From contig NZ_JAJEWJ010000010.1 of assembly GCF_020687765.1 (NCBI RefSeq), positions 1 to 64,000 of the forward strand: a stretch of 64,000 bases of DNA, written 5' to 3'. The DNA is from Sphingobacterium sp. FBM7-1 (lineage in GTDB: Bacteria; Bacteroidota; Bacteroidia; Sphingobacteriales; Sphingobacteriaceae). Of the stretch, positions 7,024-15,519 are shown one piece after another. The notes under the pieces were generated by a model. That model was given only the letters and a program-made list of their open reading frames with translations, was not told where the DNA came from and did not search any database. Every line of letters begins with the position of its first letter. Within the stretch, counting starts at the first letter, position 1. The translations under genes were made by a program, and so were the position numbers.

Positions 7024-7677
7024 CTAAATAACGCGTAATATTTCGGCGATTTCTTTATAGCCTTTTTCCAGTGCCAGATCAGATGCGCTCATGCCTGCTT
7101 CAGTTTTAACCGTGATATCGGCTCCGTTTTCTAACAGGATGATAATCATGTCGATATTGCCTTGTTGTGCGGCGATATGTAACGGTGTAATCCGCGCATG
7201 TTGGGTGACATTTACGTGTGCGCCTGCTTCAATGAGCATTTTACTGATTTGATCGTAACCGCCGGTAAGTGCCGTATGCAAGGGGTATACGGAATAGCCA
7301 TTTTGAGAACATATATTGGGATCTGCTCCGTTGGCGAGAAGGGTACGAATGACTTTTTCCTGTCCAAAATGTGTCGCGATGCCCAAAGGGGTGAAACCAT
7401 GTGTGGAAATCTCGTCTAGGACTTCCGGTTTTTGTTTGAGCATGGATTCGATCTGTTGGGCTAATCCGATGGCGGCAGATTCATGGATCGTGATTGTTGT
7501 GAGGTGGTTGAGTATGGTTTTAATAACCTGGTCTTTGTGGTAGTAGCAAGCGAGCAAGAGCGGGGATATATCGTGGCTGGTCTGCTCTCTCAATAATGCC
7601 GGTTGTTCCGTCAATAATATTTCCAAATCGTGGTGATTTCCGGTCTCAATATATTCTTCTAACTTATATAAGCTCAT
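7024..7677 (-). CDS. Ankyrin-repeat protein
   Basis: 217 residues from the ATG at 7677; an upstream Met in the same frame (7698) is possible but less natural. At least four ankyrin repeats can be read: the G-x-TPLGIATHFGQEKVIRTLL and NGADPN unit, the YPLHTALTGGY unit, the ITPLHIAAQQGNIDMIIIL unit and a final AGMSASDLALEKGY unit. No signal peptide is seen, so it is likely a cytoplasmic protein-binding scaffold. The partner is unknown. Confidence 0.85.
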   Translation of the reverse strand: MSLYKLEEYIETGNHHDLEILLTEQPALLREQTSHDISPLLLACYYHKDQVIKTILNHLTTITIHESAAIGLAQQIESMLKQKPEVLDEISTHGFTPLGIATHFGQEKVIRTLLANGADPNICSQNGYSVYPLHTALTGGYDQISKMLIEAGAHVNVTQHARITPLHIAAQQGNIDMIIILLENGADITVKTEAGMSASDLALEKGYKEIAEILRVI

Positions 7678-8013
7678 TGCATCTCTTTTGAAGTACACGA
7701 ATTAAGTAAAATTTTGTGAAAAATAGATGAAATGTGAATAAGATACTGGGTGTTTAAAAAATATCGCTCATACGCTAGGGGGTGGGTTGTCGCGTGACGT
7801 GTAGTTATATGTCGACATTTTAGAATAAACGCGAAGGATCCGGGAAGGAATGTAGATATAAAATTTACTTTTGTACAAGCCCTCCCAAAGGGCATGTTTT
7901 TCATAGGTAGATGTAGGGCCGGATTTCATCATTCGGCCCTTGTTTTTTAGTACCCACCAAACTTTGTTTATTTTAGCGCGTGTGTTTTTCCATAGTGCAG
8001 TGTTGTTTGTGCA
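7678..8013. other. Intergenic region of 336 bases with a possible small RNA
   Basis: Between the ankyrin gene start and the DUF5686 gene stop. It contains no convincing protein gene; one open frame on the minus strand (76 residues) has no protein-like character. The right half carries, on the plus strand, a -7 box, a small hairpin and a terminator hairpin, listed separately as a candidate small RNA. Confidence 0.6.
7880..7948 (+). ncRNA. Candidate small RNA, about 70 bases
   Basis: A -7 box TACTTTTG lies at 7866-7873. It is followed by a GCCCT/AGGGC hairpin (7879-7893), an unstructured stretch, and AGGGCCG (7915-7921) paired with CGGCCCT (7934-7940), followed by a T run to 7948. Promoter box, body and terminator are properly ordered on the plus strand, where no protein gene lies upstream to need the terminator. 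No -33 box is evident and I do not recognise the RNA family. Confidence 0.4.
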
Positions 8014-10617
8014 TTAGAAATCAAATTTAACCCGAACGCGTATACCATGTTTGGGTACATCGGGCTGATCCAGGTAATTTAGCCTTTTGACATAGTCTAC
8101 ACGGATAAATTTGAAGATATTGGTTAAACCAACACTTGCTTCTACATAAGGGCTACTCCCGAATCCATAAGTAATCGGCTTACCGTCATCATTTTTTTGA
8201 AACTGGAATACTTCGTTGGTGTAAGCGGGATTATTTTCGTTACGCAGACTACCATAAATGGCTTTTACACTGAACACTTCGCGCCATTTTAATTTCTTGA
8301 TCAGGGGGATCTTGTTCAATATAAACCCATTCATGTAATATTGTACGTTCGCGGACACCGATTGGTCACTCACGAATTCTAAAAAATTCATAAGGTTGTA
8401 CGACTGTAGTTGATAAGCGTAAGTTTGGTTGGCTCGATGAATATTCAGAAAAGGGAAGGGGATCTGTTCGCCTAAGATATAATTTCCTTCTATGTTAACA
8501 TCGGCATAGCCTAGCTGGGAGAAATAAAATCGCTTATCGGCGCCCAGGGTAAAGTTATGGTAGTCATATTCTCCGCCCAATACGTCTTTTAGCCCCGCGA
8601 TGTAATTGAAATAAAAGATAGGGTATTTATTGTATATAGGTGTGCGGTATAACTTACCTTGATAAAATTCTTCGTTCGGGGCATAGCGTAAACTTACGGA
8701 TAGTTCCGTGGTGTTCAGTTCATGGAACAATCTGTTATTTCCGGATTCGTCCAGCATCTGATAGGTGAGTATGCCGGCTGGTTGTTGACGCCACTTAGAC
8801 AACCCCAAGAGATAAGAGAAGTTGCTTTCAAACTCCCTTTTGTATTCCAAGCGGTAGATGTCGTTGTAGAGGTAACGTTCGTTTTCACCGCGTTTAAACG
8901 ACAGTAAAAAGTTGTCTTCCTGTACAAAGTCGAGATTCTGGCCCGGAATTTTGGTGTCTCGCATAACGGATGCCCGCAGGTAATGTTGCGGAAAGGTGTA
9001 GACGGACTTGTTATTGAGAGCGTAGGTTCCGCTCAGGAAATATTTCCACTTTTCGTCTTTGAATCCGTATGCGGTATAACCTTCTGCGTAAAACCGCTTA
9101 CTTAAGCGATCGGTGGTACGGCCGCCTAAACGTAGCCGGAATCCTTCTACCGGATTAAAACTATAAAAGGTATTGACTGGGCCGATTTCGACGGGACCGG
9201 CTTGTTTGTAACCGGATAGGATCAATGCGCTGATGTCCATAAAGCGTTGAAAGGATGGAATCAGCTGTAAGGTGTCGATGTTACGGTATATATTTTGTTC
9301 ATTGGGTTTTAACGCAATGGGACGATGGGTGGCCCAATAGGTTTCATCCATCGTGGTGTCGTTTTCTGCTATCATCTTCACGACGGGAGCACCGGCATAT
9401 ACACTGTCGGGTTGTGCGATGCCTGTCCGAAAGTCATCGAAGGTCACGGTCCGCGTACCCTTAATACCGGTGCCTTTGTCGGTGAGCGAAAAGTCTAATC
9501 CTAACGTGCTTGTTTTTAAATAGTAACGCTGAAGGCTGTCTTGTGCGAAGTCGAGCTTCACGTCTAGATCACGGACAAAGTTTAGGTTAATATCGTCGGC
9601 TACACTGAGGTTGGCCCGTTTTACGGCATATTTTCCGTCTAGTGTAATGTATAATCTTCCCTGGAAGAGGAGATCGGCTTTATTGCGTGGAAAAAAACTG
9701 AGTTCAACTAGGTGGGGGATTTCTGTTTTGATCGTATCGGTAATGTAAAACCGATAAAATGTAGGCGAAGCACCGGCTATGGGGCTTAAAAATTGATTGG
9801 TAACCAATTCAATATTGCTTTCATAGATATCGATGTCCTGATAAAGCTTGTTGAAGTATGCGCTTAATCCGTCGTTGTCGACGAATTTAGGGTCGAACTG
9901 TGCACGCTGTTCCGCTAAGATAAGTTGCTTCGTTTTGTTTGGTTTTTTACGTGTATACACCTGTGACAGGCGCTCTTCAATAAAAGCAGGTAGGGAATAG
10001 CCCTTGCTATTGCCGGTTTCTACGTCTTCTTTCTCAAATAGAAATTGGTAGTTTTTGAATATTTTCCGGTTTTTAAATTTTTCGGATAAATTGCTCAGCC
10101 CTAGGGATACTTTTTCGTATTGGCGATATTCGGCGTATTCATAGGATGCGATGCGGTTTTCATCTTTATGCGCGATAACTTTACGGATAAGTTCGACCGC
10201 CGGATTGTTTTTATTCGAATACCTCGCTCGTCGCGGGGCGCTAATTTCTACGGTTTCAATGGTATTCTCCTCAGGTACTAAATACACCGTTAGCTCTTGA
10301 TAAGTTTCATTACCGATACTGATATCCTGTGACTCATATCCGACAAAAGAGATACGGATTTTAGAGAAATTGGGTTCTACTTTTAAGATGAAATTACCTT
10401 CGTCATCAGTGGAGGAGGCGGTGGTGGAGCCGACGGCCGCAACGGTCGCATAGCCGATGGGCGCTTTGTTCGTCACATCCATCACTTTTCCTTTTAAGTG
10501 CAGCGATTGCCCGAATGACACGTATGAATATAAGAGGAATACTAGGAGCATTCCTAGCTCTTTTTTGTACGCCAACAAACTGTTGGTAGTTAATAATAGC
10601 ACGCGATAACTTGACAT
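8014..10617 (-). CDS. DUF5686 outer-membrane protein with carboxypeptidase-like regulatory domain
   Basis: 867 residues. An N-terminal signal region ends near residue 37 (SYVSFGQS). It is followed by a CarboxypepD_reg-like beta-sandwich (about 38-125, with GKVMDVTNKAPIGYATV and SFVGYES). The rest is DUF5686, with alternating strands consistent with a beta barrel and a final aromatic residue (RVKFDF), typical of outer-membrane proteins assembled by BAM. The family is widespread in Bacteroidota and its role is not settled. A -7 box lies at 10687-10680. It appears to be a single-gene unit. Confidence 0.85.
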   Translation of the reverse strand: MSSYRVLLLTTNSLLAYKKELGMLLVFLLYSYVSFGQSLHLKGKVMDVTNKAPIGYATVAAVGSTTASSTDDEGNFILKVEPNFSKIRISFVGYESQDISIGNETYQELTVYLVPEENTIETVEISAPRRARYSNKNNPAVELIRKVIAHKDENRIASYEYAEYRQYEKVSLGLSNLSEKFKNRKIFKNYQFLFEKEDVETGNSKGYSLPAFIEERLSQVYTRKKPNKTKQLILAEQRAQFDPKFVDNDGLSAYFNKLYQDIDIYESNIELVTNQFLSPIAGASPTFYRFYITDTIKTEIPHLVELSFFPRNKADLLFQGRLYITLDGKYAVKRANLSVADDINLNFVRDLDVKLDFAQDSLQRYYLKTSTLGLDFSLTDKGTGIKGTRTVTFDDFRTGIAQPDSVYAGAPVVKMIAENDTTMDETYWATHRPIALKPNEQNIYRNIDTLQLIPSFQRFMDISALILSGYKQAGPVEIGPVNTFYSFNPVEGFRLRLGGRTTDRLSKRFYAEGYTAYGFKDEKWKYFLSGTYALNNKSVYTFPQHYLRASVMRDTKIPGQNLDFVQEDNFLLSFKRGENERYLYNDIYRLEYKREFESNFSYLLGLSKWRQQPAGILTYQMLDESGNNRLFHELNTTELSVSLRYAPNEEFYQGKLYRTPIYNKYPIFYFNYIAGLKDVLGGEYDYHNFTLGADKRFYFSQLGYADVNIEGNYILGEQIPFPFLNIHRANQTYAYQLQSYNLMNFLEFVSDQSVSANVQYYMNGFILNKIPLIKKLKWREVFSVKAIYGSLRNENNPAYTNEVFQFQKNDDGKPITYGFGSSPYVEASVGLTNIFKFIRVDYVKRLNYLDQPDVPKHGIRVRVKFDF

Positions 10618-10679
10618 ATGTCTAACTTTATTACCCTTTTGACTTTTATACCTTGTTAGTCAGGTTAAAAGGGCGTCGA

Positions 10680-10687
10680 CAAAAGTA
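10680..10687 (-). promoter_or_regulatory. -7 box upstream of the DUF5686 gene
   Basis: TACTTTTG on the minus strand fits TAnnTTTG and lies about 63 bases before the ATG at 10617. No clear -33 TTTG was found at the usual distance. Confidence 0.4.
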
Positions 10688-10773
10688 ATAATACTTTAGT
10701 GGATTTTGAAAGACGGATAGGATCCCCTTGTGGAATGTGACGTTTTCTTGATAATAAAGGTCGGACGGTAATT

Positions 10774-12459
10774 CTAAAAAGGATCTTCTGCGGTGAAGGT
10801 AACGTATTCTCCGGTCCGAGGGTGGACAAACGCAAGTTTGCCTGCGTGAAGATGTAGCCGGTCTGCCCGTTGCCCGTATAGATCGTCGCCTAAGATGGGG
10901 ATGTGAAGGCCGTTATGATGAGCGGCATGCACGCGGAGTTGATGGGTGCGCCCGGTGATGGGAAAAAAATGTATACGGGTACTTCCTTGTTCGTGGCCTA
11001 TTACGTTGAATTTTGTTTGCGCAGGTTTCCCGTGTTGATAGCAGACTACTTGTCGGGGTCGATCGTCGAGGTCAACCCGTAGCGGTAGGTCAATCAGGCC
11101 GGCAGACTCCGTCAATATGCCATCGAGTATGGCGGTATATTGTTTTACGACGGTATGTTCGATGAATTGTTTTTGAATATATTGATGGGCTTCTTTGTGT
11201 TTGGCCAATACGAGCAGACCCGAAGTCGACATGTCTAAGCGGTGAATAATGACGGGCCCGGATATCGAGGGGTACTGTGCCAGGATGCGGGTATAAACGG
11301 AGTCGGTTATATGAATGCCGGGTACAGAGAGAAACTCTGATGGTTTATTAACCACGATAATATCCTGATCTTCATAAACCACCTCGAAGGTACGCCCTTC
11401 TGCCGGATTGACGCGCATGGGATCCGGTGCTACCGCTAATCCCTGGAGCATATGTGATAAAATGGGTTCGCATTTGCTTTTGCAGGCTGGATAGAAGCTT
11501 TTGTGTTTTCTAACTTCTGAAGGCGGAGATATGCCCCACCAGAACTCGGCCATGCAGATGGGTTTGAGTTGGTGTTGATAGGCATATTGGAGCAACTTGG
11601 GTGCTGCGCATTCTCCGGCACCCGCGGGAGGTAGAAGTTGTTTCCCTTCCGAAAATATCGCTAATACACTTTTGGTTTTTCCATGTGCATTCAGAAATTG
11701 GTATTGCTCGAATAGGCGGTGCTGAAGTTGGGTGGATTTTAATTTGCGGCTACGCTTTAATTCTTCTATTTGCTGGTGTTTGTCGCGAATCGAAGTTTGC
11801 AAGGATGCGAGCTCCTCTTGCCACTTGCCTTTAAGTAGAGCGTATTCGTGCTGATCCCGATAGCTTTGTTTGATAAGATCCGTTTCTAGCAATTGGTAGT
11901 CGGCTTCGGATAGTAGGGGTTTGTTGTTTGTTCGTGTTTTTTTACGCTTGGTTTTTTCCGCTTTCATATGGATGCGATAGGCACTAAGTGCGGCATCTGC
12001 ATTTTGTTGTGCTTCGGCATGTTGTTGAAGTAGCTGAGCAAGATCGGGCGAGGCTTCGAGTTCGTCTATTTGTCTATTTAAGGTGTTAATCTGTTCTTCT
12101 TCCTGAAGGAAGAAGCTGTCTTTTGTCAACATATCGAAAATGGGTGGAACAAAATAGGTGTGCTGGTTGGTGCCCCCCAGTTTTCCGGAGCAGGCGGCTA
12201 AGTAGCCTAGTTGTCCTTTTTCTCCTTCTACGACTAATACGCCGAACATTTTGCCAATAGGAACAGTGCCGGTTTCGGTTAAACCAAAGTTGTGGGTGAA
12301 ATCTTGTTGCTCTTCCAGATAACGCTGTAGTTCTTTTACGGCTATTTTGCTCAGTTCGTCAGGGTCATAACAGAAGGGAAAGGTAAAAACCTCAGGCTTG
12401 GTAGCTCCGGTAATATCCGATTGGAAATGATGAAAAAATTTTGGATCGTTGACAGCCAT
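10774..12459 (-). CDS. RluA-family RNA pseudouridine synthase with long N-terminal extension
   Basis: Isomerises uridine to pseudouridine in rRNA or tRNA. The C-terminal domain (about residues 350-561) has the catalytic signature IIHRLDMSTSGLL with the active-site Asp, the opening VVYEDQDIIVVNKPS and the closing GRTHQLRVHAAH. The 561 residues exceed the 220-330 normal for RluA/RluC/RluD. The extra N-terminal 340 residues include a Gln/Glu/Lys-rich coiled coil (about 115-250) and a segment with several cysteines (about 285-335). No S4 domain is seen. Which RNA position is modified cannot be told. Confidence 0.9.
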   Translation of the reverse strand: MAVNDPKFFHHFQSDITGATKPEVFTFPFCYDPDELSKIAVKELQRYLEEQQDFTHNFGLTETGTVPIGKMFGVLVVEGEKGQLGYLAACSGKLGGTNQHTYFVPPIFDMLTKDSFFLQEEEQINTLNRQIDELEASPDLAQLLQQHAEAQQNADAALSAYRIHMKAEKTKRKKTRTNNKPLLSEADYQLLETDLIKQSYRDQHEYALLKGKWQEELASLQTSIRDKHQQIEELKRSRKLKSTQLQHRLFEQYQFLNAHGKTKSVLAIFSEGKQLLPPAGAGECAAPKLLQYAYQHQLKPICMAEFWWGISPPSEVRKHKSFYPACKSKCEPILSHMLQGLAVAPDPMRVNPAEGRTFEVVYEDQDIIVVNKPSEFLSVPGIHITDSVYTRILAQYPSISGPVIIHRLDMSTSGLLVLAKHKEAHQYIQKQFIEHTVVKQYTAILDGILTESAGLIDLPLRVDLDDRPRQVVCYQHGKPAQTKFNVIGHEQGSTRIHFFPITGRTHQLRVHAAHHNGLHIPILGDDLYGQRADRLHLHAGKLAFVHPRTGEYVTFTAEDPF

Positions 12460-12569
12460 GCAAATCTGAGTTTTATGCTGCGAAAATAGGAAAAAACAAC
12501 AATTTTTCGTAAATTGTGGTGGTTCGAAAGGGATTCAACTCTCGATAATTTTTAATTTAATTAAACACT

Positions 12570-13043
12570 ATGAAGATCAATATTGGTATAAAAGAAAAAG
12601 ACACAAAGGCAGTTGCTGTTATTTTAAATAAGCTATTGGCGGATGAGCATGTGGTGTATGTTAAACTTCGCAATGCACATTGGAATGTGGAAGGGCCTGA
12701 TTTCCATGCGCAGCATCTATTCTTTGAAACGTTATATAACGAATTAGCAGAAACCATTGATGAAATTGCAGAACGCGTGCGTTCTATCGGACATTACGCG
12801 GTGGGTACGATGAAGGAATTTTTAGCGCTATCGCAGCTGACCGAAACGGGCTATCAAAAAAATGACGCATTAGGTTACATCAAAGAATTATTAGCGGATT
12901 ATGAAGCCATCATTGCTTATATCCGTGAGCAGATAGATGTTGTTGCGGACGAGCATAACGATGCGGGAACAGAAGACTTTTTAGTAGGCATCATGGCGGC
13001 ACATGAAAAGACCGCATGGATGTTACGTGCACATGTACGCTAA
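12570..13043 (+). CDS. dps: Dps/ferritin-like DNA-protection protein
   Basis: 157 residues, the usual length for Dps. The ferroxidase segment NAHWNVEGPDFHAQHLFFETLY (interior residues about 35-56) and the following D-x-x-AERVR supply the intersubunit iron ligands His, Asp and Glu. It forms a dodecamer that oxidises ferrous iron with hydrogen peroxide and shields DNA. No long basic N-terminal tail is seen, so direct DNA binding is uncertain. It is followed by a strong terminator, so it is a single-gene unit. Confidence 0.92.
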   Translation: MKINIGIKEKDTKAVAVILNKLLADEHVVYVKLRNAHWNVEGPDFHAQHLFFETLYNELAETIDEIAERVRSIGHYAVGTMKEFLALSQLTETGYQKNDALGYIKELLADYEAIIAYIREQIDVVADEHNDAGTEDFLVGIMAAHEKTAWMLRAHVR

Positions 13044-13070
13044 TCAGTAGATCTTGTCTTTTTAATAAGT

Positions 13071-13123
13071 AGAGATGCCATCGACCAAAGACTGCTCTGT
13101 GGTAGATGGCATCTCTATTTTTT
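13071..13123 (+). terminator. Terminator after dps
   Basis: AGAGATGCCATC (13071-13082) pairs perfectly with GATGGCATCTCT (13105-13116), followed by ATTTTTT. The loop is 22 bases. Confidence 0.8.
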
Positions 13124-13125
13124 AT

Positions 13126-13133
13126 TATCTTTG
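13126..13133 (+). promoter_or_regulatory. -7 box of the DoxX gene
   Basis: TATCTTTG fits TAnnTTTG and lies 21 bases before the ATG at 13155. It overlaps an upstream TTG in the same frame and so argues for the ATG at 13155 as the start. Confidence 0.55.
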
Positions 13134-13154
13134 CTATCTCAAAAGCTATTTTAT

Positions 13155-13574
13155 ATGACCAAGTTTTTTCTGAATGTCCCTAAAGGAACACTATCTTCTA
13201 ACCTTGCGGCTTTAATTTTGCGGATTGGATTCGGCGCACTGATGATTCCGTACCATGGTTATACCAAGCTGGTAGAGTTTAATGAACGGAAAGACGGATT
13301 TATGGATCTGTTGGGGCTGGGCGGTACAGTTTCACTGAGTTTGGCCATATTCGCGGAATTTTTCTGCTCTATTTTATTAATCCTTGGTTTGTTGACCCGC
13401 TTGGCCACAATTCCTTTGTTGGTAACCATGCTAGTCGCTTTCTCGGTGCATAACTGGGCCTTATTTGGGCAATATGAACTAGCCACCGCTTTCTTTGTCG
13501 GATACTTGGCTATTTTAGCTTTAGGACCTGGGAAATTTAGTTTAGACTACCTGATTTTTAGACGTAAAAGGTAA
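13155..13574 (+). CDS. DoxX-family membrane protein
   Basis: 139 residues from the ATG at 13155, chosen because a promoter box covers the upstream alternative. Four hydrophobic helices are visible (about 18-38, 52-74, 77-98, 105-125), with the family opening LILRIGFGALMIPYHGYTKL. DoxX proteins are small inner-membrane proteins, some associated with thiol or quinone redox chemistry; the exact role is unknown. The gene is convergent with the DEAD-box helicase, with 10 bases between the stops. Confidence 0.85.
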   Translation: MTKFFLNVPKGTLSSNLAALILRIGFGALMIPYHGYTKLVEFNERKDGFMDLLGLGGTVSLSLAIFAEFFCSILLILGLLTRLATIPLLVTMLVAFSVHNWALFGQYELATAFFVGYLAILALGPGKFSLDYLIFRRKR

Positions 13575-13584
13575 TAGCTTGACG

Positions 13585-14805
13585 CTATTCCGTTTTACGT
13601 TTTTGAAATTTACGAAAAGGCTTTTTACGGTTCGTGTTTTTCGTTTTGGTTCCACTACGGGGTGCGTATGTGGGGCCTTCTGAAAAACCGTCAGGCAAAG
13701 GCGTTTTTGGTATTTCTCTTTCAATGAGCTGTTCGATACGGGAAAACCGATTTTGATCCTTTTCGTTAATAAACGTAATGGCGGTTCCTGTCGTTGCGGC
13801 TCTTGCTGTCCGACCGATACGGTGCACATAATCTTCGGGATCGGGAGGTACGTCATAATTCACGACCAAGCTGATACCGACAATGTCAATGCCTCGAGAA
13901 ATGACATCAGTGCCTACCAGCACTCTTATTCTTCTAGCCTTGAAGCGCTGCATGATATCTTCCCGTTGGGCTTGTTCCAAATCGGAATGAAAACCTTCTG
14001 CTACGATTCCCTTTTTTATTAACTCTCTGTGGAGTCGTTTAACAATATCTTTTTTAGAGGCAAAAATAATGATGCTTTCATAGTCTGGATTAGCTAAAAT
14101 ATGCTTAATTAGCGCCATTTTTTGTTCATCGTAAACTAAATAAGCTTGCTGGTCGATTCCTTCTGATGGCTTAGAAATTGCTACATTGACCTCCAAGGGC
14201 TGAAAGAGTATTTTCTTGGCTAATGTCCGGATTTTTGGCGGCATCGTGGCAGAAAACAGGAGGCTCTGCCTTTTTTTAGGCAGTGCACTGATAATGCGCA
14301 TGATATCATCGTGAAATCCCATATCCAACATGCGATCGGCCTCATCTAACACCAAGTGCTCTAAATGACTATAATTTACTTTTCCAGAACCCATGTGAGC
14401 AAGGAGACGGCCTGGCGTTGCAACAATAATGTTTACGCCCTCTTGGAGAGCTCGTCGTTGCTGTTCATAACCTGCCCCGTCTCCGCCGCCGTATACGCAT
14501 ATAGAGGTTGCACCGGTAAAATAACCGAAGCCCATAATTTGCTGGTCTATTTGTACGGCAAGCTCTCGGGTAGGAACCAGAATAAGACTCGTAATGTTTT
14601 CGCGCGGATGTGCGGCTATTTTATTTAAAATCGGTAAAAGGTAAGAAGCGGTTTTACCTGTCCCGGTTTGGGCGCATGCGATAATATCTTTCCCGTCTAT
14701 AATAGTCGGGATTGTTTTTTCCTGGATGGGTGTAGCTTCTTCAAAACCCATGCTGTCAAGTCCCTCCTCTAGGCTAGGAGAGAAACCAAAGTCAATAAAT
14801 TTCAA
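13585..14805 (-). CDS. DEAD-box ATP-dependent RNA helicase (RhlE-like)
   Basis: 406 residues with all core motifs: Q motif (EATPIQEKTIP), motif I AQTGTGKT (about 46-53), DEAD (about 153-156), SAT, and the C-terminal arginine motif HRIGRTAR (about 325-332). A basic Lys/Arg/Asn-rich tail of about 30 residues would bind RNA. It is likely to remodel structured RNA in ribosome assembly or RNA decay. Bacteroidota often carry several RhlE-like paralogues. The window has a second, degenerate one at 34015-35289. Confidence 0.93.
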   Translation of the reverse strand: MKFIDFGFSPSLEEGLDSMGFEEATPIQEKTIPTIIDGKDIIACAQTGTGKTASYLLPILNKIAAHPRENITSLILVPTRELAVQIDQQIMGFGYFTGATSICVYGGGDGAGYEQQRRALQEGVNIIVATPGRLLAHMGSGKVNYSHLEHLVLDEADRMLDMGFHDDIMRIISALPKKRQSLLFSATMPPKIRTLAKKILFQPLEVNVAISKPSEGIDQQAYLVYDEQKMALIKHILANPDYESIIIFASKKDIVKRLHRELIKKGIVAEGFHSDLEQAQREDIMQRFKARRIRVLVGTDVISRGIDIVGISLVVNYDVPPDPEDYVHRIGRTARAATTGTAITFINEKDQNRFSRIEQLIEREIPKTPLPDGFSEGPTYAPRSGTKTKNTNRKKPFRKFQKRKTE

Positions 14806-15035
14806 TATCTTAATTCATTTTTGATAAAATTAGGGTTATTATTCGGATCCAGCAAATTTTAAATTTCATAAATTAGATAGGGCTCGAAAAGGAGTGTGTA
14901 TGAGTTCTTGGCAAGAAAATACGGGTTTTTATTGGGGTTGTGTTAAGAATAAGTGTGTTTTTTTGGGAAAATGATAATTTTTTTGTAGGTTTATCGGAAT
15001 GTTCGATTGGTAAGAAATCGATATTCTTAGGTTAT

Positions 15036-15064
15036 AAAAAACTCGATCCGTCGTTCTGACGGAT
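15036..15064 (-). terminator. Second terminator-like hairpin
   Basis: On the minus strand ATCCGTC, loop AGAAC, GACGGAT, then CGAG and six T. It lies 50 bases beyond the stronger hairpin at 15108-15131 and may be a back-up terminator. Confidence 0.45.
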
Positions 15065-15107
15065 ATAAAATTGTTTCATTTGTTGTTTAGTAATCGAGTG
15101 ATCGCTC

Positions 15108-15131
15108 AAAAACCCCGCGAACATCGCGGGG
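15108..15131 (-). terminator. Terminator after the 111-residue hypothetical gene
   Basis: On the minus strand CCCCGCG, loop ATGTT, CGCGGGG, then TTTTT. A compact GC-rich stem in classic form, about 30 bases after the stop codon. Confidence 0.85.
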
Positions 15132-15159
15132 TGGACGGGCGATTCGAAAATGATATTGG

Positions 15160-15495
15160 TTATTGCAGCTCATCTTTTTCATATCCCCCGCTACAATCCA
15201 TGCAGGAATTGCCGTATGCATCGTATTCATCATAAGCTGCACCCACCTTGCCAAATAGTGTTATAATACGGTCTAGTCTGATTTTAATTCCGGTGTCCAG
15301 CCGGATGAAAAGGCCTGCTGATTTTTCTTCTTCTAATTGTACTACTTTGCCCGATGCTTCATGCACCTGCTTTTCTGGGCTAAAAAAGAAAATTTTTCCG
15401 CTGCGCTCTTTTTTTATCTCTTCTTCTGCCACCTCCCGGTACTCCCAAGCGACGGGAAGATAGGCTTCGTTCCAGGTTATCTGCTTCTCATTCAT
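15160..15495 (-). CDS. Hypothetical protein, Cys-containing C-terminus
   Basis: 111 residues, soluble, no signal peptide. A beta-rich central part carries a run of hydrophobic strands (SGKIFFFS, GLFIRLDTGIKIRLD). The C-terminal tail has CMDC, a possible metal or redox pair. I do not recognise the family. It is the downstream gene of the oxidoreductase at 15520-16638, with 24 bases between, so the two may be cotranscribed. A good terminator follows. Confidence 0.7.
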   Translation of the reverse strand: MNEKQITWNEAYLPVAWEYREVAEEEIKKERSGKIFFFSPEKQVHEASGKVVQLEEEKSAGLFIRLDTGIKIRLDRIITLFGKVGAAYDEYDAYGNSCMDCSGGYEKDELQ

Positions 15496-15519
15496 AAGAT
15501 CTCCGATCTGTTTTATCTA

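Larger units (their letters stand above)
14806..15159. other. Intergenic region of 354 bases, AT-rich, with two hairpins
   Basis: No protein gene is seen. The half next to the helicase (14806-15030) is AT-rich with no recognised motif. The half next to the small hypothetical gene contains two terminator-like hairpins in minus orientation, listed separately. Confidence 0.6.

Noticed and set aside
7674..7904. Minus-strand open frame of 76 residues upstream of the ankyrin gene
   Set aside because: Composition is unlike a protein, it overlaps the ankyrin start and crosses the candidate small RNA.
13131..13154. TTG start for the DoxX gene at 13131
   Set aside because: It lies within the -7 promoter box; the ATG at 13155 fits the family better.
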